A stretch of 64,000 nt of DNA from Micromonospora violae (GTDB taxonomy: Bacteria; Actinomycetota; Actinomycetes; Mycobacteriales; Micromonosporaceae), in the NCBI RefSeq assembly GCF_004217135.1, contig NZ_SHKK01000001.1, forward strand, positions 682,001-746,000, read 5' to 3'. The position numbers and the translations under genes were made by a program. The notes beneath the pieces are model-generated. The model had not been told where the DNA came from, did no database searches, and saw only the letters and a program-made list of their open reading frames with translations. Below, one piece after another: positions 1-7,958 of the stretch. Every line of letters begins with the position of its first letter. The stretch's first letter is position 1.

Positions 1-566
1 GCGCGCTGATGCAGGAGCTCGCCGCGGTCGGCTACGGCCGGCTCTCCATCGAGGCGGTGGCCCGGCGAGCCGGCGTCAGTAAGACGGCGGTCTACCGTCG
101 GTGGAGCTCGAAGCTCGACCTGGTGCTGGACGTCGTCGCCGCCGCGGCACACGGCAAGCTCCCCGCACTGGACACCGGCACGCTGCGCGGTGATCTCGCG
201 CTGCTGTTCCAGGCGGTGGCGCACGCGCTCCGGCACCCGGTGGCCTCGCAGATCATCCCGGACCTGCTGGCCGAGGCCGCCCGCAACCCCAGCATCGACG
301 CGACCCTGCGTCAGGTGCTGCACGCCCGTCAGCAGGAGATCGGCGGTCGCCTGGTCCGCCGTGCCGTCGAGCGTGGCGAACTGCCCGCCGACACCGAGCC
401 GGACGCCGCGATCGACCTCATCGTGGGCCCGCTCTACTGGCGGCTCGCCATCGCCCGGCTCCCGCTCACCGACCGTTATCTCGACAATCTGGTCGAGTCC
501 GTGGCGGCCGGGCTCGGCGCCGAGAGTGTTCTGCCCCGTCCCCGGACGGCCCCGATGTCGGGTTGA
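1..566 (+). CDS. TetR/AcrR-family transcriptional regulator, 5' end missing
   Basis: The frame is open to the left window edge (Ala and Leu codons precede the ATG at position 9), so the true start lies outside and the first helices are cut off. The visible part begins inside the DNA-binding domain: the segment SIEAVARRAGVSKTAVYRRW is a typical TetR helix-turn-helix. The rest (about 150 residues) is the all-helical ligand-binding and dimerisation domain of the TetR C-terminal type found in many actinobacterial repressors. The ligand and target genes cannot be read from the sequence. The next gene starts 125 bp downstream on the same strand and could be a target, but no operator was identified. 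Confidence 0.9.
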   Translation, partial: ALMQELAAVGYGRLSIEAVARRAGVSKTAVYRRWSSKLDLVLDVVAAAAHGKLPALDTGTLRGDLALLFQAVAHALRHPVASQIIPDLLAEAARNPSIDATLRQVLHARQQEIGGRLVRRAVERGELPADTEPDAAIDLIVGPLYWRLAIARLPLTDRYLDNLVESVAAGLGAESVLPRPRTAPMSG

Positions 567-691
567 CCAGCACTCCGACACTCGGCCGTCGCTAGCGGTG
601 GCCCCCCTGCCCAATTCCGCTACGCTGCCCCCTTGACACCCGGCCGTCATCGTGCCGATGCCCCTGATTCGCCCGACGAGTAAGGACGCCC

Positions 692-2836
692 GTGGCCAAC
701 GTCGACAGCATCGCCGTAGCGCCCGCCGAACCGGATCCGACGCCGCGCAGCGGGCAGGTAGCCCGGCCCGCCAACGATCGCGCGGGCTGGTCCCGGGTAC
801 GCGCGCTGGTGGCCGCCGCCCCGGCGATGCTCACTGATGGCGCGGTGATCGCGTTCGCGCTCTTCACCGTGCTCTACCACCTCGCCTTCCTGGGGGACCT
901 GCGCCCGTCGGTGACCTTCCGGATCTGGCTGGTGGCCTGTGTGGTGCTCGCGGTCGTGGCCGTGCTGCGCGCCCGCCGCCGCGTCGGCGCCGCAACCGAC
1001 AGCGCCGCAACCGACAGCGCCGCAACCGACAGCACCCCGGCCGACAGCACCCCGGCGGCTCAGGAGGAGCCGGGCAGCGCACCGCCCACCGACCGCCGCC
1101 TGCTGATCGGGGTCCTGGTCGCCGCCGCCGTGGCCGCCGTCTCCGCCGGTCTGGCCGGCACCAGCGTCAGCGTCTCCTGGTGGATCCCGGGCGTGGCCGG
1201 TCTGCTCGCCGCCGTCGGTGGGCTCCTGCTGGTGCGCCAGGCCTGGCTGAGCGGCCCGGTGCCCACCCCGGCCGCCCCGGCCGTCACCGCGACCCAGTCG
1301 GCGTACGCGCTGGTCGTCTCGGTGCTGGTCGGCATCTCCTCGTTCTTCCTGGCCCGCAACACCCCGGACGACGTCTACTACGTCGGCAAGTCGGTGTGGA
1401 TCGCCGAACGGGACCTGATCCCGCTCAACGACTTCCTGTTCTCCGAGAACGTGCTGCCGCCCATGGGCTCGCAGCCGCCCGTCCCGTCGATCGAGGTCTT
1501 CGACGGCGCGTTCGCCAACGTCGTCGGTATCCACGCCAGTTCGGCCCTCTGGTACGTGCTGCTGCCGATCATGGCGGTGTTCGCGGTGCTGGCGCTGTGG
1601 CGGTTGACGCACCGGTGGGCCCCGCGTCGTCCGATGCTCGCCTTCACCGTGGCGATCGCGTACCTCTACCTCGTCGCGGGCGGGGACGCCGCACTGGGCA
1701 CGTTCCACCTTCCGCGGCTGCACGAGGGCAAGGGCATCTTCGTCTCGGCGGTCATCCCGCTGATGTGGCTCTACCTGACCGAGTGGTTCGACAACCGGTC
1801 GCGGCGCAGCCTGCTGCTCATCGTGGCGCTGTCGATCACCGCGATCGGGCTCACCAACACCGCGGCGATCATCCTGCCGATGCTGGTCGGCGCGGCCGGC
1901 TTCGCCATGCTGCTGGTCGGCCGGTGGAAGGCGGCCGTCGTCGCGGCGGTCGCCGCCCTCGCGTACCCGATCGGGTCGTTGGTCGTCTCCCGCCTGGCGC
2001 TCGGCGGGATGAGCGCGACCGGTGCGGACGATGTCTTCTTCGACGCGGCGTCCACCTACCGGCGGACCCTGCTCTTCGGCGTGGTCGGGGTGATCAGTGG
2101 TCTCGCGCTGTGGTGCGGCGCGTTGCTCGCCCGCCGGCGTACGCCCGCGCTGCTCGCCGCCGGCGCCACCCTGGCGATGAGCGTGCTGTTCGTGCCCGGC
2201 GTGCTGCAGTTGCTGAGCGCGTTGAGCGGCATCTCGGTGGTGCTCTGGCGGGTGCCGTGGCTGCTCGCCCTGCCGACGCTGATCGGTCTGCTCTGCACGG
2301 TGCGCGTGCCGGCGCCGACCCGGGCGCTGCGTCGGGCGGCGTCCGGGGGGATCGCGGTGCTGCTGGTCGCCTCGTTCGCGCTGTTCGCCACCCCGATGTG
2401 GTCGCCGAAGAGCTGGGTCGAGGTGCACGAGCGCCCCACCTGGAAGCTTCCGCAGCAGCGTCAGTCGATCGCCTTCTGGATCAAGGACCTGGACCGACCG
2501 CAGGGCCTCCTGCTCGCCCCGAAGACGATCATGCGCACCACGCCGATCGTCACCAGCCAGGTCCGGGTTGTCCTACCTCGCGACTTCTATCTCGTCGAGT
2601 ACGACCTCACCTCCCAGTTCGCCAAGGACCGACTGTTGCTCGCCGAATTCGCGGACGGCACCGCCAGCCCGACGCCGGCCGAGCTGGCCCCGGCACTGGA
2701 CCGCCTGGACGTGGGCACCATCTGCGTCTACAACGGCAACCAGTACGCCCGCGACACCGCCCCGCAACTGGGCTATCAGGAGTTCGCCAAGCGCCCGAAG
2801 CCGGGCGCGATGACCTGCTTCCGGCGGGCCGACTGA
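692..2836 (+). CDS. Large polytopic membrane protein with a pentapeptide repeat loop
   Basis: The 714-residue protein starts at GTG 692, with an AAGGA-type ribosome-binding site about 7 nt upstream. About a dozen hydrophobic segments are spread over residues 45-590, and a hydrophilic C-terminal domain of roughly 120 residues follows (from SWVEVHERP). Between the second and third membrane segments lies a low-complexity loop in which AATDS occurs three times and TPADS twice. The architecture resembles actinobacterial cell-envelope membrane proteins of the glycosyltransferase-C type, but I see no diagnostic catalytic motif, so the function is unknown. The next gene, a CDP-glycerol-transferase-like protein, lies 229 bp downstream beyond a strong hairpin. 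A shared role in wall polymers is only an inference from proximity. Confidence 0.8.
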   Translation: MANVDSIAVAPAEPDPTPRSGQVARPANDRAGWSRVRALVAAAPAMLTDGAVIAFALFTVLYHLAFLGDLRPSVTFRIWLVACVVLAVVAVLRARRRVGAATDSAATDSAATDSTPADSTPAAQEEPGSAPPTDRRLLIGVLVAAAVAAVSAGLAGTSVSVSWWIPGVAGLLAAVGGLLLVRQAWLSGPVPTPAAPAVTATQSAYALVVSVLVGISSFFLARNTPDDVYYVGKSVWIAERDLIPLNDFLFSENVLPPMGSQPPVPSIEVFDGAFANVVGIHASSALWYVLLPIMAVFAVLALWRLTHRWAPRRPMLAFTVAIAYLYLVAGGDAALGTFHLPRLHEGKGIFVSAVIPLMWLYLTEWFDNRSRRSLLLIVALSITAIGLTNTAAIILPMLVGAAGFAMLLVGRWKAAVVAAVAALAYPIGSLVVSRLALGGMSATGADDVFFDAASTYRRTLLFGVVGVISGLALWCGALLARRRTPALLAAGATLAMSVLFVPGVLQLLSALSGISVVLWRVPWLLALPTLIGLLCTVRVPAPTRALRRAASGGIAVLLVASFALFATPMWSPKSWVEVHERPTWKLPQQRQSIAFWIKDLDRPQGLLLAPKTIMRTTPIVTSQVRVVLPRDFYLVEYDLTSQFAKDRLLLAEFADGTASPTPAELAPALDRLDVGTICVYNGNQYARDTAPQLGYQEFAKRPKPGAMTCFRRAD
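989..1048 (+). repeat. 15-bp tandem repeat inside the membrane-protein gene
   Basis: Three exact copies of a 15-bp unit (gccgcaaccgacagc) start at 989, 1004 and 1019. A diverged fourth copy (accccggccgacagc) follows at 1034. They encode the AATDS/TPADS pentapeptides of a predicted inter-membrane loop. Because the unit is a multiple of three, copy-number change would not disturb the frame. Confidence 0.9.
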
Positions 2837-2855
2837 GCGCTCTCCCCGCACCGGC

Positions 2856-2882
2856 CGCCCGACCCCGTGGTGGGGTCGGGCG
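2856..2882 (+). terminator. Hairpin terminator after the membrane-protein gene
   Basis: An 11-bp perfect stem (cgcccgacccc at 2856-2866 with its complement at 2872-2882) closes a 5-nt loop, 20 bp after the stop codon. There is no T tract, as is usual for high-GC actinobacterial terminators. Confidence 0.75.
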
Positions 2883-3065
2883 CGCCACGGCGCGGAACTT
2901 TGCCCGAAATGATGCCGGATACCCGAGCGACACCGAGCTGTCCGCTCGCGTTAAGGTCGCAGTCACCCGGAGCCGGACGCGAATGTCCCGCTGCGGCGAC
3001 GGGGGAGTCACGTCGGCCCATCACGGGCACCGCCCGCAACGAAATCTTGTAGGGAGCGAACTCGT

Positions 3066-4823
3066 TTGTTCGGCACGTTGACAGGACGCCTCGGAGTGGC
3101 CGCCCAGAGTGCGCTGCTGGTACTGGCCTACCTGGTCATGCTCGTCGGTGGCGTATTCGGATGGGTCGGCCTGTTCGCCGTCGCCGGGCTGGCCGCCATC
3201 ATCGGCGAGTTCGCCGTCGCCCGCTGGTCACCGCCGTCGCTGCTGCTGTTGGAGAAGGTGGGGCTGCACTTCTCGTACCGACAGCTGACCCGCGACCTCG
3301 CCGCCGTGTTGCTGGTCGCCGCCGAGGTGCGGCTCAGCGACGGCGAGCTGACCCTGCTGCTGGTGCTGCCGGCCGCGGTGTGGGTCGTGTCGGTCTTCGC
3401 CGGTGCGTTCTCCACCATGATCGAGCGGCGTAACCCGCTCTCCGCCATGGTGCGCAACATCGAGCTGGGTCCACTGTCGAGTGCCCCGCAGCCGCCCGCC
3501 TGGGCGGCGGCGGTCGCCGGCGACCGGATGCCCCTGCTGAACCTGCTGCTGGTGCCGGCGGGCGTGGCCGCCGCGGTGCAGCACGATCCGACGCCGTTCT
3601 TCGTGGCCGGCGCGGTGGCGGTCGTGGCCACCGGCCTGGTGGGCGCGATCATCGCGCTGACCTGGCTCCGTGGGCGGGGCGCGGGGCAGGGCCCGCTGCT
3701 GCCGGCGGTCCAGCGGTGGTTGGACACCTACCGGCCGGAGGTGGCGCTCTACTTCGCCGGTCCGGCCAAGGACGTCTACCAGGCGAACATGTGGCTGGCC
3801 CCGACCGAGGCGCTCCAGCAGCGCGCGGTGGTGCTGATGCGCAGCCGGGAGGCTTTCCTGGAGCTGGCCGACACCCGGCTGCCGGTGATCTGCGTACCGG
3901 CCGGGGTTGACTTCATGAACCTCGACCTGGGCGGGATCCGCGCGGCGCTCTACTCCGCCAACGTCGGCGCGAACATCCACATGCTCCGCGAGCCGGGTAC
4001 GAAGCATGTCTTCGTCGGTCACGGTGACAGCGACAAGCAGGCCAGCGTCAACCCCTACAGCAAGGTGTACGACGAGGTCTGGGTCGCCGGCCTGGCCGGC
4101 CGGGAGCGCTACGCGCGCGCCGGCGTGGGGGTGCTCGACTCGGACATCGTCGAGATCGGCCGGCCGCAGCTCGCCGGGGTGCACACCTTCGGCGCCGAGT
4201 CGGTGGACCGGCCGTTCACCGTGCTCTACGCGCCCACCTGGGAGGGGTGGCTCGACGACGACCCGTACCACACCTCGCTGGTGCTGATGGGTGAGCGGAT
4301 CGTCAAGGGGCTGCTCGCCGCGAATCCCCGGGTTCGCCTGATCTACAAGCCGCACCCGCTCACCGGGTCGCGGTCCCGGGCGGCGAAGTCCGTGCACGAG
4401 CGGGTCGTCGCGGCGATCCGCGCCGCCGGCGGCAACCCGGACGCGTCCTCGTTGGACGGCACCGCGCACCTGGTGGTCACCGGCCGCACGCCGGCGCTGT
4501 TCGACTGCTTCAACCAGACCGACCTGCTGATCAGCGACGTGTCCAGTGTGGTGTCCGACTTCGTGCAGAGTCAGCGGCCGTACGTGGTGGCCAACCCGGC
4601 CGGTCTGTCGGAGGACGACTTCCGCCGCGAGTACCCGACGGCGCGGGCCGCGTACCTGCTCTCCAAGGACTGCGGCGAGTTGGAGAAGATCGTGACGGTC
4701 ACGCGGGCCGGTGACGACCCGATGACCGAGGCCCGCCGGGAGCTGAAGACCTACCTGCTCGGCCCCGCCGAGGCGAACCCGATGGACCGGTTCCAGCAGG
4801 AGATCGACCGGCTCTGCCGCTGA
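3066..4823 (+). CDS. CDP-glycerol glycerophosphotransferase-family protein
   Basis: This 585-residue protein starts at TTG 3066, chosen for the AGGGAG ribosome-binding site at 3051-3056. The N-terminal 200 residues contain several hydrophobic segments and should anchor it in the membrane. The C-terminal two thirds resemble the TagB/TagF superfamily, which transfers glycerol- or ribitol-phosphate units from CDP-activated donors to wall polymers. Family marks seen are FVGHGDSDK, VLYAPTWEGW, IYKPHPLTGS and the final LISDVSSVVSDF segment. The family supports a role in teichoic-acid-like or phosphodiester-linked surface polymer synthesis. The donor and acceptor are unknown, and no CDP-glycerol synthase lies in the window. 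The last codons and stop are part of a 34-bp tandem duplication. Confidence 0.85.
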   Translation: MFGTLTGRLGVAAQSALLVLAYLVMLVGGVFGWVGLFAVAGLAAIIGEFAVARWSPPSLLLLEKVGLHFSYRQLTRDLAAVLLVAAEVRLSDGELTLLLVLPAAVWVVSVFAGAFSTMIERRNPLSAMVRNIELGPLSSAPQPPAWAAAVAGDRMPLLNLLLVPAGVAAAVQHDPTPFFVAGAVAVVATGLVGAIIALTWLRGRGAGQGPLLPAVQRWLDTYRPEVALYFAGPAKDVYQANMWLAPTEALQQRAVVLMRSREAFLELADTRLPVICVPAGVDFMNLDLGGIRAALYSANVGANIHMLREPGTKHVFVGHGDSDKQASVNPYSKVYDEVWVAGLAGRERYARAGVGVLDSDIVEIGRPQLAGVHTFGAESVDRPFTVLYAPTWEGWLDDDPYHTSLVLMGERIVKGLLAANPRVRLIYKPHPLTGSRSRAAKSVHERVVAAIRAAGGNPDASSLDGTAHLVVTGRTPALFDCFNQTDLLISDVSSVVSDFVQSQRPYVVANPAGLSEDDFRREYPTARAAYLLSKDCGELEKIVTVTRAGDDPMTEARRELKTYLLGPAEANPMDRFQQEIDRLCR

Positions 4824-4871
4824 GCCTGCGAACGGCATCGACCGGCTCTGCCGCTGAGCCCCGCGAACGGC
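4803..4871 (+). repeat. 34/35-bp tandem duplication across a stop codon
   Basis: Copy 1 (4803-4836) contains the last codons and TGA of the upstream gene. Copy 2 (4837-4871) repeats it with a single substitution/insertion difference (agcctgcg versus agccccgcg). The duplicate is outside the reading frame's stop and leaves the protein unchanged. Confidence 0.9.
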
Positions 4872-4877
4872 AGCTTG

Positions 4878-4906
4878 CGCCCGGCCCGACACTGTCGGGT
4901 CGGGCG
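4878..4906. terminator. Bidirectional terminator between convergent genes
   Basis: A stem of about 13 bp with one G-U pair (cgcccggcccgac with gtcgggtcgggcg) encloses a loop of about 3 nt. It lies midway between the converging CDP-glycerol-transferase-like gene and the DUF952 gene. Confidence 0.8.
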
Positions 4907-4930
4907 CGGTCGTGTCAGCCCACGATCGGC

Positions 4931-5269
4931 TCAGCTCAGCAGGGCGGCCACCGCGTCGGCGGCCGGAAGGTCCGCCGGCAGCGCCCGGGCCGCGACCACC
5001 GCGTCGACCGGCAGCGGACCGTACACGTGTGGGAAGAGGTGCCCGCCGCGTGACGGCTCCCACCGCAGCGCGTCACCCAGTCGCTCCTCCTCGACGCTGA
5101 GCAGGGTCAGCCCGGTCACCCCGCTGAAGTGCCGCCGCGCCGTTTCCACCACCTGGTCGCCGCCGGAGAGGTGGATGAAACCGTCCTGCCGGTCCACGGC
5201 GGAGCCGGCGAAGGCACCGGCGGCGAGGGCGTCGTCCCACTCGGCGCTCGACAGCAGTTTGTAGATCAC
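4931..5269 (-). CDS. DUF952 family protein
   Basis: The 112-residue protein has the full length and landmarks of DUF952: an N-terminal IYKLLS strand, then GFIHLS, then HLFPHVYGPLPVDAV near the C-terminus. The family is a small alpha/beta fold, often annotated as glutathione S-transferase-like, with no established biochemical role. The GTG start at 5269 has no Shine-Dalgarno, but a TACGCT hexamer ends 6 nt upstream, which suggests a leaderless transcript. It converges on the gene to its left and diverges from the small acidic protein gene to its right. Confidence 0.88.
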   Translation of the reverse strand: MIYKLLSSAEWDDALAAGAFAGSAVDRQDGFIHLSGGDQVVETARRHFSGVTGLTLLSVEEERLGDALRWEPSRGGHLFPHVYGPLPVDAVVAARALPADLPAADAVAALLS

Positions 5270-5275
5270 CAGAGC

Positions 5276-5281
5276 AGCGTA
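5276..5281 (-). promoter_or_regulatory. -10 box (TACGCT) for the leaderless DUF952 gene
   Basis: On the minus strand TACGCT is followed by 6 nt and then the GTG start codon at 5269, which places the expected transcription start on or next to the start codon. Confidence 0.55.
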
Positions 5282-5383
5282 CGGGGTCGCCGTCGGCGCG
5301 CTCGCCCGGTTTTCGCCGGTACCGCCGCGCCCGTCGCCTCCCGCCGGGCATGCTCAGGGTCAAGGGCCGCGGAGGGATGGGCG

Positions 5384-5695
5384 ATGCAGAGCTACGACGA
5401 TGACTGGACCGACAGCCAGCGGGCGCTGTACGACGAGTGCTACCGGGCCGGCGGCGAGTGGGCCGAGGACCCGGACACGCCGTCCGACGACGTCCAGCAC
5501 GTGATCAACCTGGCCGAGGCGGACGACGACGCCTTCGACGATGCCGAGATCGACTTTCCGCCGCTGGTCGACGCGGTCACCCAGGCCAGCGGAGTCACCG
5601 TCACCAGCGTGCCGGCCAGCCACGAGGACCCGGGCTTTCGTGGGTTCACCGACGGCGTTCGGGACGCCACCGCCGACGACGTTTTCGGCCTGTAG
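5384..5695 (+). CDS. Small acidic hypothetical protein
   Basis: A protein of 103 residues starts at ATG 5384, behind a strong GGAGGG site at 5371-5376. The frame stays open upstream but without a better start. The protein is strongly acidic (DDDW, DDDAFDDAEIDFPP), with no membrane segment and no domain I recognise. Its acidity and compactness would fit a nucleic-acid mimic or a binding partner, but nothing in the sequence shows this. A large inverted repeat that probably ends its transcript starts three bases after the stop codon. Confidence 0.75.
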   Translation: MQSYDDDWTDSQRALYDECYRAGGEWAEDPDTPSDDVQHVINLAEADDDAFDDAEIDFPPLVDAVTQASGVTVTSVPASHEDPGFRGFTDGVRDATADDVFGL

Positions 5696-5698
5696 CGG

Positions 5699-5752
5699 CC
5701 GGTAGCCCGTCCCAGGCGGGCGGGCTACCGGCCGCCTGGGACGGGCTACCGG
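5699..5752. terminator. Nested 21-bp palindrome after the small acidic protein gene
   Basis: Two perfect 21-bp arms (5699-5719 and 5732-5752) flank a 12-nt spacer. The spacer itself holds another copy of gggctaccgg, so the left arm can pair with either the middle or the right copy. It probably terminates transcription before the downstream two-component operon. Confidence 0.7.
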
Positions 5753-5834
5753 CCCAGGCGGGCGGGCGGCCTCCCGGTCGGCGCGCGCTTCTGCCACCAT
5801 TCGCAGAACGGCGCTGCGACGGACGGGGGTATGG

Positions 5835-6491
5835 GTGCGGATCCTGCTGGTGGAGGACGACCGCCGGGTGGCTGCTGCGCTGTCCTCCGCACTCAGCCGT
5901 CGGGGGTACGAGGTCGAGCACGCGGCCACGGTCGCCGCGGCGCTCTCCGCCGCCCCGTGTGACCTGGTGCTGCTCGACCTGACCCTGCCCGACGGGGACG
6001 GCACCGACCTGTGTCGGGAGTTGCGTCGGCGCAGCAGCCAGCTCGGCATCATCGCGGTGACCGCCCGGGGTGAGGAACGTGACCGGGTGTTGGGCCTGCG
6101 CCTCGGCGCGGACGACTACGTGGTCAAGCCGTTCTCGATGGTGGAGTTGCAGGCCCGGATCGAGGCGGTGCTGCGTCGCGCGGCGAACGCCGCGCCCGAG
6201 CGGCACCTCATCGAGGCCGGGTCGGTCCGCATCGACGTGGCCGCCCGGACGGTGACCGTCGACGGCCGTGCTGTCACGTTGACCCGCAAGGAGTTCGACG
6301 TGCTCCTCTCCCTGGCCCGCCAGCCCGGGGTGGCGGTGCCCCGGGACCGGATCCTGCTGGACGCCTGGGGCACCACCTGGGCCGACCGGCACACCGTCGA
6401 GGTGCACGTCGGGTCGCTGCGCGGGAAGCTCGGTGACGCCCGACTGGTGGAGACCGTACGCGGCATCGGCTACCGGCTGCGCGACGCGTGA
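5835..6491 (+). CDS. OmpR/PhoB-family response regulator
   Basis: The 218-residue protein has an N-terminal receiver domain and a C-terminal winged-helix DNA-binding domain. The acidic pocket is E7-D8-D9, the phosphorylated residue is D48 (VLLDLTLPDGDG), and the KPFS lysine follows. The winged helix ends in the usual GIGYRL. Start is GTG 5835, with a purine run (ggacggggg) upstream. It overlaps the ribosome-binding site of the sensor kinase gene 9 nt downstream, so the two form one operon and should be a cognate pair. The target genes are not evident, but the convergently transcribed TAXI solute-binding protein gene directly after the kinase is a likely functional partner. Confidence 0.95.
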   Translation: MRILLVEDDRRVAAALSSALSRRGYEVEHAATVAAALSAAPCDLVLLDLTLPDGDGTDLCRELRRRSSQLGIIAVTARGEERDRVLGLRLGADDYVVKPFSMVELQARIEAVLRRAANAAPERHLIEAGSVRIDVAARTVTVDGRAVTLTRKEFDVLLSLARQPGVAVPRDRILLDAWGTTWADRHTVEVHVGSLRGKLGDARLVETVRGIGYRLRDA

Positions 6492-6500
6492 GGAGCTGAC

Positions 6501-7946
6501 GTGCGCCGCCGCCTGGTGATCAGCTACCTGTTGCTGATGGTCCTCGTTCTCATCGCGTTGGAGACCCCGCTGGCCGCCACCATGGCCGGCCGTGAGACCG
6601 AACGGGTCCGTGCCGACCGACTCGCCGACGCCACCCGGTTCGCCTCGCTGGCCGGGCCGGCGTTGCGCGACGGGGGGCCCGGCCCGATCGAGGCGGAGCT
6701 GAGCAGCTACGACGACCTGTACGAGATCGGTGCCGCGATCGTCGACCGGGATCGGAACATCCCGGTCTCGTCGCCGAGGTGGCGGCCCAGCCCGGGGACC
6801 ACGACGGTGCTCGACGTCGCGCTGTCCGGCCAGCAGAGCAGCGCCCCCGAGTCGGTCTGGCCCTGGACGACCGACCCGGTGGTGGTGGCGGTGCCGATCA
6901 ACGACGGAGGTGAGGTCCTCGGCGCGGTGGTGATCGTGACCCCGGCCGGCGCGATCCGCCGAGCTGTCGTCTCGTGGTGGCTGCTCCTCGCCCTGGCCGG
7001 TCTGCTCGCCGTGCTGGCCTGCGTGCTGACCGCGTTCGGGCTGGCCGGGTGGGTGCTGCGTCCGGTCACCGAACTGGACGCGGTCACCCACGAGATCGCC
7101 GAGGGCGACCGGAGCGCCCGGGTGCAGCATCGGCTGGGTCCGCCGGAGCTGCGCCGTCTGGCGGCCAGCTTCAACCACATGGCCGACGTGGTCTCCGACG
7201 TGATGGACCGGCAGCGCGCCTTCGTCGCGCACGCCAGTCATCAACTGCGCAATCCGCTCACCGCGCTGCGGCTGCGGGTGGAGGAGTTGGGGCCCAGCCT
7301 CACCGACCCGGACGGTCGCTCGGAGCACCAGTTGGCGTTGGAGGAGACCGACCGGCTCGCGCTGGTGCTCGACGCGCTGCTCACGCTGGCCCGGGCCGAA
7401 CGGGAGGAGAACGAGCGCGTCACCGTGGACGCCGCCGCGGTGGCCGCCTCCCGGGTGGCCGCGTGGGCCCCGTTGGCCCGGCACCGGTCGGTCGCGTTGC
7501 GGCTGGCCACGACCGACGCCCCGGCGTACGCCCAGACCGTGCCGACCGCCGTCGACCAGGCGTTGGACGCGCTCATTGACAACGCGGTGAAGTTCAGCGG
7601 GGCGGGCGGGGCGGTGACGGTGACGGTGGCCCGCCGCGACGGCGGGGTGGTGCTGGAGGTACGCGACTCCGGCCCCGGAATGACCGAGAGTCAGCTCGGC
7701 CAGGCGACCGAGCGGTTCTGGCGGGCCCCGGACGCGCAGAACGTGGACGGCGCCGGGCTCGGCCTGACCATCGCCGCCGTGCTGGTGGACGCGTCAGACG
7801 GGCGGCTCACCATGCGGCCGGGGGAGTCGCGAGGGCTGGTCGCCGCCCTGTGGTTCCCCGCGCCAGCCCTCTCGGTGGAGCCGGTGGGGGAGGAGCCGGT
7901 GGACGAGGAGCCGGTCGCCGACCTACGGCCGTCTCCGGCGCGCTGA
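6501..7946 (+). CDS. Membrane sensor histidine kinase
   Basis: This is a 481-residue kinase with a GTG start and a GAGGAG site that overlaps the preceding stop. A first membrane helix (about 8-25) is followed by an extracytoplasmic domain of about 125 residues, a second membrane helix (about 158-182), a HAMP linker, and the phospho-acceptor helix with H247 in SHQLRNPLTALR. The ATP-binding domain carries DALIDNAVKFS (N box), DSGPGM (G1) and GAGLGLTI (G2). The C-terminal tail is rich in EEPV repeats. It should phosphorylate the response regulator encoded just upstream. The gene ends 12 bp from the convergent TAXI binding-protein gene, an arrangement that suggests the lipoprotein presents the ligand to this sensor. 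Confidence 0.95.
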   Translation: MRRRLVISYLLLMVLVLIALETPLAATMAGRETERVRADRLADATRFASLAGPALRDGGPGPIEAELSSYDDLYEIGAAIVDRDRNIPVSSPRWRPSPGTTTVLDVALSGQQSSAPESVWPWTTDPVVVAVPINDGGEVLGAVVIVTPAGAIRRAVVSWWLLLALAGLLAVLACVLTAFGLAGWVLRPVTELDAVTHEIAEGDRSARVQHRLGPPELRRLAASFNHMADVVSDVMDRQRAFVAHASHQLRNPLTALRLRVEELGPSLTDPDGRSEHQLALEETDRLALVLDALLTLARAEREENERVTVDAAAVAASRVAAWAPLARHRSVALRLATTDAPAYAQTVPTAVDQALDALIDNAVKFSGAGGAVTVTVARRDGGVVLEVRDSGPGMTESQLGQATERFWRAPDAQNVDGAGLGLTIAAVLVDASDGRLTMRPGESRGLVAALWFPAPALSVEPVGEEPVDEEPVADLRPSPAR

Positions 7947-7958
7947 GGGGCCCCGCCG

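Noticed and set aside
633..661. TTGACA at 633 as a promoter for the membrane-protein gene
   Set aside because: No acceptable -10 hexamer lies at 16-18 bp downstream.
647..2428. A 593-codon minus-strand frame opposite the first membrane-protein gene
   Set aside because: It reads as Arg/Gln/His-rich low complexity and lies fully antisense to a gene with clear membrane helices.
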